From an uncultured Acidobacteriota bacterium (GTDB taxonomy: Bacteria > Acidobacteriota > Terriglobia > Bryobacterales > Bryobacteraceae), in the NCBI GenBank assembly GCA_902826685.1, contig CADEFT010000001.1:39777-103776 (forward strand): a stretch of 64,000 nt of DNA, read 5' to 3'. The translations under genes were made by a program, and so were the position numbers. Positions 34,289 to 41,800 of this stretch are shown one piece after another. Each line of letters begins with the position of its first letter. The first letter of the stretch is position 1. The notes beneath the pieces were generated by a model. That model searched no databases and had not been told where the DNA came from. It saw only the letters and a program-made list of their open reading frames with translations.

Positions 34289-35452
34289 GTGACGGGTCGC
34301 CTGTTCAAGTCGCCGGCTGGAGATGGCATCGCAGGCTATCGCACCTTCGTGTCCGTCGTAGTTGCTGCGTATTTCACGCTCATTGCGTTAACTCCCCGGG
34401 CGTCCTGGATGCCTCAAGTCTCCTGGACGCAACTGTTACCCTTCAGTGGGTTGTATCTGGCGCTGGGAATCTGGGGTTTCGACTACGCTGTCCGGCGCGG
34501 CAACCTGTTCCTCTCGCTGGCCTACCTTCTTATCGAGTTTGGGATCGGCATGCGCATCAACACACTCGCCTGGGGCGGCGGCCTTCCGCTGATTCTCCTG
34601 CCGCTCGCCGCGCAGGCGGTCATCCTGCTGCCACGAGTGCTTGCCGCGGCGATGTGCCTTCTTGTGATCGCCGGCGTGAGTGGAAACCTGTCATGGGTGC
34701 CTGAGTGGCCCCACTGGCTACGGAATATCGCGCAGGCCACGGCTGCCGTAGTATTCGTGATCGTCTACGTTGGTGTCGCGCATCGCGAGCGGGAGGCGCG
34801 CCGGCGGGCCGAGATCCTTGCCGCCGATGTGGCGGCACTGACGGCGGCGAACGAGCGCAGCCGCATGGCTCGTGAGATTCACGACACCCTTGGCCATTAC
34901 CTGACGGTCATCCATGTACAGCTCGAAGCCGCGCGAGCGGTGATGGGCGTCGAGCCGAATCGCGCGATGCTGGGCGTGACACGGGCGCAGACGCTTGCCA
35001 GGGACGGCCTTACCGCCTTGCGCCAGTCCGTCAGGGCACTGCGAGACGACGCGCCTGTGGCGAGTGTAGCCGGGCAGATTGCCTCCATCGTCGATGCGGT
35101 GCGGGATGAGAGCTTCCGCGCGACGTTCACTGCCTCGGGACAGCCACGCCCGGTCAGTTGGGCAGTTGCACTGGCGCTGCACCGTACGACTCTCGAGGCC
35201 CTCACCAACGTCCGGAAACACGCCGGCGCCACGACCGTTGTGGTTGCGCTCATTTTCCTCGAGAATGGGCGTGTGCGATTGCAAGTTCAAGACGACGGGA
35301 AAGGGGCCGGGGATGACGCAGCCGGAGGAGGCTTCGGCTTGCAGGGCATACGCGAACGAGCGGAGCAGTTAAACGGCAGCGCAACGCACCATTCCGCGCC
35401 GGGGAGGGGCTTTACATTATGCCTGGAACTGCCCACGCAACCCGCATCGTAA
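34289..35452 (+). CDS. Two-component sensor histidine kinase (NarL/DegS class, HisKA_3)
   Basis: A 387-aa membrane kinase, taking the GTG at 34289 as the start; the ATG at 34220 adds 23 residues of unlikely composition and lies upstream of operator-like repeats. Five or six hydrophobic helices fill the first 170 residues and may sense the signal directly, since no extracytoplasmic domain is present. The dimerisation and phosphoacceptor helix has the HisKA_3 box MAREIHDTLGH, with His198 the phosphorylated residue. The ATPase domain has an N-box-like LEALTNVRKHAGAT, DDGKGAG and GGFGLQGIRERAEQLNG. It overlaps the response regulator gene by 34 bp, so the pair is coupled. Signal unknown. Confidence 0.92.
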   Translation: MTGRLFKSPAGDGIAGYRTFVSVVVAAYFTLIALTPRASWMPQVSWTQLLPFSGLYLALGIWGFDYAVRRGNLFLSLAYLLIEFGIGMRINTLAWGGGLPLILLPLAAQAVILLPRVLAAAMCLLVIAGVSGNLSWVPEWPHWLRNIAQATAAVVFVIVYVGVAHREREARRRAEILAADVAALTAANERSRMAREIHDTLGHYLTVIHVQLEAARAVMGVEPNRAMLGVTRAQTLARDGLTALRQSVRALRDDAPVASVAGQIASIVDAVRDESFRATFTASGQPRPVSWAVALALHRTTLEALTNVRKHAGATTVVVALIFLENGRVRLQVQDDGKGAGDDAAGGGFGLQGIRERAEQLNGSATHHSAPGRGFTLCLELPTQPAS

Positions 35453-36084
35453 TTGCCGACGATCAGGCGCTGTTTCGCGAGGGACTCCGCACGATACTGT
35501 CAGTAAGACCGGACATGGAAGTGGTTGGGGAAGCGGATGGCGGCGACGAAGCCGTCGCCTTGGTCGAGAAACTGCAACCGGCCGTGGTGCTGATGGACCT
35601 GCGGATGCCCAAGGGAGATGGGATTCAGGCAACTACCCGCATCCGCGAACGCTGGCCGGAGATTCCGGTGCTGGTTCTCACCACCTTCGATGACGATGCG
35701 AATCTTTTCGGCGCGTTGCGGGCTGGCGCGGCGGGCTATTTATTGAAGGATGTGACCTCGGAAACGTTGGTCTCTGCGATTCACGCCGCAACGCGGGGAG
35801 AGTCGTTCTTGCAGAGCACAGTCACAGGGCGCGTCGTGGCCGCCTTCGCGAGACTCATGGAGTCGGGCGGCCCAAAGGCGGAGGCGCTCGTGCTTCCAGT
35901 CTCGCCTCGTGAACGCGAGATTCTTGTCCTGCTCGGCAATGGGGCGTCAAACAAGGAGATTGCCGACCGGGTCGGGCTCGCCGAAGGCACCGTCAAGAAC
36001 CACGTGACGAACATCCTGACCAAGCTCGAAGTCCGTGATCGCACGCAAGCAGCCATCCGGGCTCGTCAACTCGGCATCGTCTAA
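35419..36084 (+). CDS. NarL/LuxR-family response regulator
   Basis: A 221-aa regulator with an N-terminal receiver and a C-terminal GerE/LuxR helix-turn-helix. Acidic residues Asp14 and Asp15, phosphoacceptor Asp60 (VVLMDLRMP), Thr88-Thr89 and Lys110 (GYLLKD) are all present, so normal phosphorylation is expected. The DNA-binding part covers about 155-216 with ASNKEIADRVGLAEGTVKNHV. It overlaps its kinase gene by 34 bp. Divergent secreted proteins and the repeats at 34230-34274 are possible targets. The convergent amidohydrolase gene ends 60 bp further on. Confidence 0.95.
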   Translation: MPGTAHATRIVIADDQALFREGLRTILSVRPDMEVVGEADGGDEAVALVEKLQPAVVLMDLRMPKGDGIQATTRIRERWPEIPVLVLTTFDDDANLFGALRAGAAGYLLKDVTSETLVSAIHAATRGESFLQSTVTGRVVAAFARLMESGGPKAEALVLPVSPREREILVLLGNGASNKEIADRVGLAEGTVKNHVTNILTKLEVRDRTQAAIRARQLGIV

Positions 36085-36144
36085 GGGAAGGCGGGGCGTG
36101 CAGGACAGCTTTGGCTTTTTAGTCGCCCAGCGTAGTGCGAGTCC

Positions 36145-37032
36145 TCAGGTCCGGAACCGGTACAGCCGGTGCGCGGTTCGTCCTAAGATCCATTCCTTGT
36201 CCTCGGGCTTGAAGAAGGGAATGATGTCCTTCATGATCACGTACTCGTAGAAATTGGCCCAGATCAGCCGCTTCGGCCCGTAGCGGTCGTAAAGCCTTTC
36301 CAGAAACGGCCACACGTCGCGATACGGCATCTGCCTGGTCTTCGACGGATTGTGGAGCGAGGTGCGGATATACACGTTCGGATAGCGGGCCAGATCGAGA
36401 AGCGGTCCGAACCCGGCCGAGTCCGGCGCCGCAATGTCGATCATGGCGATGTGGTCGATCACGATGTTGACGCCGGGAAAGCGTGCCGCCATATCGCCCA
36501 CCTGTCGCACCTGGTGCGGCGCGAGAAAGATGTTGAAGGCCGCCCCCAGCGTTTCCGCCATCTTCCAAAGCGGGTAGCACACCGGATCGTTCAACCAGAC
36601 CACATCGCGGTTGTAAAGCGGGCTGAGGCGGAGGCCCACCAGCCCATCCTCTTCCATCAACCGTTTCAGGCGCGATGGATTCTCTTTATCGGCGGGGTCA
36701 TGCAGGCGGTGGCCCACCAGCAGGCCGATGGCGGCAAACTTGCCGGGATAGGTCTTCACGCAATGCGAGGCATACGAATTGTCGCGGCCGTAATAGCAGA
36801 CATGCGAGATCACCACGTGATCGACCGAATACGTCCGCATCTCCGACAGCAGGTATTCGGCCGAGTATTCGTGCCGGGGCAGATTCGTGGGACAGACGGC
36901 GGTGGCCGCGGTCATGGGAAAGCGGGTTCCCGGCGCAGCCCAGGCATGCTCGGCGGCGTTCACCACCGGCGCTTTCGATTGGCCGGTGGCGGCGAAGGCG
37001 GCGGAAGCAAGTAAACTGCGGCGGCTGAGCAT
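36145..37032 (-). CDS. Amidohydrolase-2-like TIM-barrel protein with degenerate metal site, Tat-exported
   Basis: A 295-aa protein of the amidohydrolase/decarboxylase superfamily (PF04909 type). It has a Tat signal (SRRSLLASAAFAATG). The general pattern is kept: GLVGLRLSPLY in the middle, GVNIVIDHIAM near 190-200 and KRLIWANFYEYV near the end. However, the first-strand DxHxH motif reads NAAEHAW, so the Asp and first His are lost, and the usual GSD near the C-terminus is ANF, losing the catalytic Asp. It is therefore probably not an ordinary two-metal hydrolase; a binding role or altered chemistry is possible. Confidence 0.8.
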   Translation of the reverse strand: MLSRRSLLASAAFAATGQSKAPVVNAAEHAWAAPGTRFPMTAATAVCPTNLPRHEYSAEYLLSEMRTYSVDHVVISHVCYYGRDNSYASHCVKTYPGKFAAIGLLVGHRLHDPADKENPSRLKRLMEEDGLVGLRLSPLYNRDVVWLNDPVCYPLWKMAETLGAAFNIFLAPHQVRQVGDMAARFPGVNIVIDHIAMIDIAAPDSAGFGPLLDLARYPNVYIRTSLHNPSKTRQMPYRDVWPFLERLYDRYGPKRLIWANFYEYVIMKDIIPFFKPEDKEWILGRTAHRLYRFRT

Positions 37033-37060
37033 AGCGCTCTACAGCATACACCCGCTCCCC

Positions 37061-37093
37061 TTGACAATCGAGGGAAGAGAGTGCATACTTCCC
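37061..37093 (+). promoter_or_regulatory. PadR promoter with overlapping inverted repeat
   Basis: TTGACA (37061-37066) and CATACT (37084-37089) with a 17-bp spacer form one of the best sigma-70-like promoters in the window. An inverted repeat GGGAAG-N10-CTTCCC (37072-37077 and 37088-37093) overlaps the -10 box, as expected for a site at which PadR represses its own operon. The leader is about 20 nt and includes TAGGAG before the GTG start. Confidence 0.7.
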
Positions 37094-37116
37094 CTAGATC
37101 GTCATAGGAGCATTCG

Positions 37117-37449
37117 GTGGCCAAATCGCCCACGCCCGCCCTTTTGCAAGGTACGCTCGACCTGCTGATCCTGCACGCACTGCAGCGGGGCGAACAGCAC
37201 GGTTACGCGATCGCGCAGGTGATCCACCTGCTGTCGGATGAAGTGCTGCGCGTGGAGGAAGGCTCGCTCTACCCGGCGCTCTACCGGCTGGAACTCGATG
37301 GCGCTATCGCCGCCAGGTGGGGCCTGTCGGAGAACAACCGCAAGGCGAAGTTCTATTCGCTGACGCGGCAGGGCCGCAAGCTGATGACCGAACAGCAGGA
37401 AAGCTGGAGCCGCCTTTCGATGGCGGTCGATCGCGTTCTGGCGAGGTGA
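37117..37449 (+). CDS. PadR family transcriptional regulator
   Basis: A 110-aa winged-helix repressor of the short PadR type, with LLQGTLDLLILHALQRGEQHGYAIAQ as the family start, then EGSLYPALYRLELDGAIAARWG and KFYSLTRQGRKLM. The start is GTG, supported by TAGGAG 6-7 nt upstream. It lies 4 bp before a duplicated ABC permease gene; this PadR-permease pairing is common in Acidobacteria. It probably represses the operon through the inverted repeat over the -10 box. The inducing ligand is unknown. Confidence 0.94.
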   Translation: MAKSPTPALLQGTLDLLILHALQRGEQHGYAIAQVIHLLSDEVLRVEEGSLYPALYRLELDGAIAARWGLSENNRKAKFYSLTRQGRKLMTEQQESWSRLSMAVDRVLAR

Positions 37450-37453
37450 ACCC

Positions 37454-39979
37454 ATGCGCCGATTCTGGTTGAAACTTTTCCGCCGGCGCCGTCTGGACGC
37501 CGATCTCGAAGCCGAACTGGCGTTTCATCGCGAGATGGCGGCGGCACATGGCAATCCCATACCGCTCGGCAACGGCGCGATCATTAGGGAGCAAGCCTAC
37601 GACCTGTGGCGCTTCAACCCGGTCGAGAATCTGTGGCGCGACGTCGCCTATGCCTTCCGTACGCTGAGCGGGAGTCCGGCGTTCCTGCTGAGCGCGCTGC
37701 TTTCGCTCGGACTCGGCATTGGGGTGAACACCGCGATGTTCTCTATCGCCGTGGAGTTTCTGCTCAGTGAGCCTTCGGTGCGCGAACCGGAGTCGGTGGT
37801 CTCGGTGCGCCTGGGCGGCAACAGCCACGCCAAGCCCGAAGCCATCGATCTGGCTTCAGGTAGCGGCTTGATGCAGGATATCGCCGGTCAAAGCGAAACT
37901 CATGTGAACTGGAACGACGGCCGTGAGACGCGGCCTATGTTCGCGATTCATGCCACGCCAAATTTTTTCACCGCGCTGGGCGTTCCTCTGGCGCTCGGCC
38001 GGGGCTGGAATGCCGATGACCCTCCGGAGGTCGCGGTTCTGCACCACCGTTTCTGGCTCCAGCAGTTGGGCGGGGACCCGGCGATCGTGGGCCGCGCCAT
38101 CAACTTGAACGGACGCAGCTACACGGTGCTTGGCGTGCTGCCGGAATCGCATCGCACGTTGCTTGGCATGGGGCTCGCACCGGCCTTGTACATGCCCGCT
38201 CCTCGCGACGCGATTCTGGCCGTATACGCCAGGTTGAAACCCGGCATGACGCTGCCCGAGGCGCGGGCGGCTTTCGAGGTCCTGGGCGAACGCCTGGATC
38301 GCGCGATGCCCGAACGCTATTTCCAGTACGCCAAACGTCAACAGATCGTTCCGCTGGCGGGACTGGCGCGGTTGCGGCCGGACAAGGAAGGTACGCCCAT
38401 CAACCTGTTCTTCCTGGTGCTGCTCGTTCTGGTGGGACTGGTGTTTCTGATCGCCTGCGTCAACGTCGCCAGCCTGCAACTGGCGCGCGCTTCGGCGCGG
38501 CGGCAGGAGATTGCGATTCGCCTCTCCATTGGAGCCAGCCGCGGACGGCTGCTGCAGCAATTGCTGGCGGAAAGCCTGCTGCTCTCGATTGCCGGCGCCA
38601 TTGGCGGCCTGCTGCTCGCATTTGTGGCGGCGCGCCTGCTCGCCAGCATTCCACTGCCGCTACCCGTTCCGGTACACCTGCGCATCGACCCGGATTGGCG
38701 GGTGGCGGTCTACGCCGCTCTACTCGGCATCGGTTCCACGGTGATCTGCGGGCTGCTGCCGGCGTGGCAGACGGTGCGGGATTCGCTCGCTTCCGGACTG
38801 CGGAAGGCACGGCGCCAGCGCTTGCGCCGCCTGCTGGTGGCGGCTCAGGTGGCCATCGCCGTCATCGTGCTATTGACCGGCGTTCTGTTCCTGCGCAACC
38901 TGCTGCTGACGGGATCGATGAGTCCCGGCTTCGATATCCACCGCACCATTCGCGCCGAGGCGCACCTGTTGGGCGAGCGGAGCGTGAGCCGCGAAATCTA
39001 CGTGACCCGCGCGTTGGAGCAATTGCGGGCGCTACCCGGCATCGAAATTGCCGCCGCCGCGGCCATCATTCCGTTCACCGATGGCGCCACGCAATCGGCC
39101 ACGCTGTCTTTCCTCGAATCCGGCGAGAAGAAGGACGCCCGTTTTCATTGGAACGCCGTTTCGCCGCACTTTTTCCGCGCCATGGATATTCCCATCCTCT
39201 CCGGCCGCGATTTCACCGTCAACGACCGGGCCGGCGCCGCCAGCATGGTGATCGTGAACAAGACGTTCGTGGACCGTTACCTGGACGGCCGCAACGCCAT
39301 CGGCGCAAGCTTCCGCTGGGGCGATCAGCCGCAGGTTTATCAGATCGCCGCGGTGGTGCCGCCCACCAAGAACATGACCATCGGCGAGGACGACAAGCCT
39401 CAGCTTTATCAGCCGCTCGAGCAATCGGTGCGGAACGCGAGCCGGATCCAGTTCGTGCTGCGATCGGCCACGCCGCCCACCACCCAACTGGCGGCCGTGC
39501 GGGAGGCGTTGCGCCGCGTGGAACCTTCGACGGGTCTGGAAGTGAACACCATGTATGCCAGCATCGGCCTGGCGTTTCTGCCGAGCCGCATTGGCGCCGC
39601 CCTCATGGGCTCGGTTGGATTGCTGGGCTTGCTGCTGGCCGCGGTGGGCATCTTTGGCGTCACGGCCTATTCGGTCGCCCGCCGCACCCGCGAGATCGGC
39701 GTGCGGATCGCGATCGGCGCCACCCGCGCCAGCATCGCGCGGCTGGTGCTGTTTGACTCGGCGCGTGTGCTGGCGGCCGGTGCCGCGGTGGGATTGGTCC
39801 TGGCCCTGTTCGCCGCCAGACCGCTGGCTATGTTTCTGGTGGCGGGCTTAAGCCCAGCCGATCCGTGGAGTATCGCCGCCGTGGTTCTCATTCTGGCCCT
39901 GGCGGGCTTGCTCGCGACATTCGAACCGGTGCGCCGTGCCACGCGAGTGGATCCGGTGGCTTCCTTGCGCTGCGAGTAG
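37454..39979 (+). CDS. ADOP-type duplicated ABC transporter permease (MacB/FtsX-like)
   Basis: An 841-aa membrane protein of the acidobacterial duplicated orphan permease family. A short N-terminal region (FRRRRLDADLEAELAFHREM) is characteristic. The rest is two MacB-like halves: a membrane anchor (near 75-100), a periplasmic MacB_PCD domain (about 100-300), an FtsX domain (about 315-440), then a second PCD and a final FtsX domain (about 710-835, VGIFGVTAYSVARRTREIGVRIAIGATR). No ATP-binding partner gene lies next to it, hence orphan. Proteins of this type are thought to couple ATP hydrolysis to periplasmic work or export; substrate unknown. Confidence 0.93.
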   Translation: MRRFWLKLFRRRRLDADLEAELAFHREMAAAHGNPIPLGNGAIIREQAYDLWRFNPVENLWRDVAYAFRTLSGSPAFLLSALLSLGLGIGVNTAMFSIAVEFLLSEPSVREPESVVSVRLGGNSHAKPEAIDLASGSGLMQDIAGQSETHVNWNDGRETRPMFAIHATPNFFTALGVPLALGRGWNADDPPEVAVLHHRFWLQQLGGDPAIVGRAINLNGRSYTVLGVLPESHRTLLGMGLAPALYMPAPRDAILAVYARLKPGMTLPEARAAFEVLGERLDRAMPERYFQYAKRQQIVPLAGLARLRPDKEGTPINLFFLVLLVLVGLVFLIACVNVASLQLARASARRQEIAIRLSIGASRGRLLQQLLAESLLLSIAGAIGGLLLAFVAARLLASIPLPLPVPVHLRIDPDWRVAVYAALLGIGSTVICGLLPAWQTVRDSLASGLRKARRQRLRRLLVAAQVAIAVIVLLTGVLFLRNLLLTGSMSPGFDIHRTIRAEAHLLGERSVSREIYVTRALEQLRALPGIEIAAAAAIIPFTDGATQSATLSFLESGEKKDARFHWNAVSPHFFRAMDIPILSGRDFTVNDRAGAASMVIVNKTFVDRYLDGRNAIGASFRWGDQPQVYQIAAVVPPTKNMTIGEDDKPQLYQPLEQSVRNASRIQFVLRSATPPTTQLAAVREALRRVEPSTGLEVNTMYASIGLAFLPSRIGAALMGSVGLLGLLLAAVGIFGVTAYSVARRTREIGVRIAIGATRASIARLVLFDSARVLAAGAAVGLVLALFAARPLAMFLVAGLSPADPWSIAAVVLILALAGLLATFEPVRRATRVDPVASLRCE

Positions 39980-39983
39980 CGGC

Positions 39984-41798
39984 CTACCGCGCGCGCCAGT
40001 TTCCGATCGCTTCCGATACCCGCAGCGCGCGCGAGTAAACACGGACGCGGTCCACGCCCGCACCAATCCGCAGCTTCGCGCCGCCTTCGCCCGAGCGTAG
40101 ATTCGGGTTGTAGCGGCCCCAGCCGAACTGACGGTCGTTGCCGCCGTCGTTGAACTTGCCATCGATGACAAAGCTGACGATCTTGGGTCCGCCATCCACG
40201 ATCGCCGCCAGATGATGCCTCACTCCGGCGCGCAGCATTCCGGGGTCGGATGTCCAGAGGCTTTCGGTGCGCCCGTCGTTGAGCGCGATCCCGACGGCGC
40301 CGTTGCCGGTGGTCTGGATCAGCAGCCCCACACCCTCCGCCGTGCGATTGTCGAGCAGGGTCTGTCCGGCGGCGGGCGAAGCCAGGTTCAACCAAAGATC
40401 GATCGTGAAACCGGTGCGCAGATCATCGGTGCCATGGCCGCCGCGCGCCCGCCTCAGGAACGCGGGCAGCTTGGGCGCTTCCACTTCCTTCGGGCCCTTG
40501 GCATCGAGCAGCAGACCCTCGGTAGCCGCGCCGCGGTTCTCAAACTGCCCCCATAGCCCCTCCAGCAGCTTCCCGTCGATCTCATGCAGACGCGCAATCT
40601 CCTTCTGTGTCTCCGTGAGGAAATACTTGCCGTCCGCCTCCACCAGATCCGGATAGCTCATGCGCATCATCGGATCGTCGTCATAGAGCGCAATCTCCGG
40701 CTGCGACCATCGGATCACCTTGCCTTTGGGCGAATCCGTCTCGACGCCGCCCACCAGCCACACCGGATTGCGATCTTCATACGCGATGGTGCGGCGCCGT
40801 GGATGCTCGCGAATGAAGCGGCCGCCGTGATTGTGAAACCAGTACAGGAACTTGCCATTGATGGCGCGCCAGGCGAAGTTGGCCGCACGCGGATGTTTCA
40901 TCAGCCGGCCGTCGTCGTAGCGCATGTACTGCGAGGGCTCCCAGGTGCGGCCTCCGTCGCGGCTGTAGGTGAACGCGGAATGCCCGTCGATGGTGCGGAA
41001 GACGCAGAACAGGGAGCCGTCGCTCAACTCCGCGAAGCTATGCTCCTCGGCGATGGGACCGCCGCCATCGGCCGGCGTGCGGATGCCTATGTCTCCATCG
41101 GGCAGCGTCTCCCAGGTCAACTTAGAGGCATCGCGTTCGGTGGCGATATTGGCGCTGCGCAGCAGCACGCCTTCGCTCGAAGTGAAAAACCCTTCGCCGA
41201 AGCCGCCCACCTTGTGCAGCGGCACGTATCCGGCGCCTTTGTGCAGAAACGCCTTGCCCACCGTCCAGAAGAACTTGATCTTGCCGCCGTACGGATTGCG
41301 CTTGTCGATCGCGAAATCGCGCTGCGGAATCTCGAACCGCTGGGCCGACCAGGTGCGTCCGTCGTCGTCGCTGTACTTGAATACGAAATGGCCCTGGCTA
41401 TCGACGCGGCGTACCCACCCATCCGCATACGCTGGCTTGTCGCCGATGATCTGCCGTGTGTTGTCGGTGTTGTGATTGTAGAAAACGTAAAGCCTGCCGT
41501 AAGGAACCTTCAGCACCACGGCATAGGAGGCTTCGGGCCCGCTCGAAGGCTCCACGTCCACGGGCGCCGACCACATCCGGCCCTGGTCCACGCTGCGCAT
41601 CGAAACCACGTGCTGGCCGCCCGCGCCTTCCTGCCCGGGCCCGGTGGTGATCACGCAAACCCAGGCGCCATCGCTGGCCTTGGCGATATACGGCTGATCG
41701 GAATATCCTTCGTCTGGAATCAGGCGGCCGTTAGAAAGATGGCGCGCATCTGGCACTTGGGCGGCCAACGCCGCCGCTAACAGGAAAGCAATTGGCAT
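39984..41798 (-). CDS. BNR/Asp-box sialidase-like propeller with C-terminal laminin-G-like domain
   Basis: A 604-aa protein with a signal peptide. The N-terminal 430 residues have Asp-box motifs (SVDQGRMWSA, SDDDGRTWSA, SRDGGRTWEP) as in the BNR_4 and sialidase-like six-bladed propellers. The sialidase Arg triad cannot be assigned, so it may act on another glycan or only bind. The C-terminal 170 residues (GFTIDLWLNLASPAAGQTLLDNRTA, VRVYSRALRVSEAIGNW) form a laminin-G/concanavalin A-like domain. It starts 2 bp after the receptor stop, so surface binding and processing of the same polymer is likely. Its stop is 4 bp from the convergent permease stop. Confidence 0.83.
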   Translation of the reverse strand: MPIAFLLAAALAAQVPDARHLSNGRLIPDEGYSDQPYIAKASDGAWVCVITTGPGQEGAGGQHVVSMRSVDQGRMWSAPVDVEPSSGPEASYAVVLKVPYGRLYVFYNHNTDNTRQIIGDKPAYADGWVRRVDSQGHFVFKYSDDDGRTWSAQRFEIPQRDFAIDKRNPYGGKIKFFWTVGKAFLHKGAGYVPLHKVGGFGEGFFTSSEGVLLRSANIATERDASKLTWETLPDGDIGIRTPADGGGPIAEEHSFAELSDGSLFCVFRTIDGHSAFTYSRDGGRTWEPSQYMRYDDGRLMKHPRAANFAWRAINGKFLYWFHNHGGRFIREHPRRRTIAYEDRNPVWLVGGVETDSPKGKVIRWSQPEIALYDDDPMMRMSYPDLVEADGKYFLTETQKEIARLHEIDGKLLEGLWGQFENRGAATEGLLLDAKGPKEVEAPKLPAFLRRARGGHGTDDLRTGFTIDLWLNLASPAAGQTLLDNRTAEGVGLLIQTTGNGAVGIALNDGRTESLWTSDPGMLRAGVRHHLAAIVDGGPKIVSFVIDGKFNDGGNDRQFGWGRYNPNLRSGEGGAKLRIGAGVDRVRVYSRALRVSEAIGNWRAR

Positions 41799-41800
41799 AT

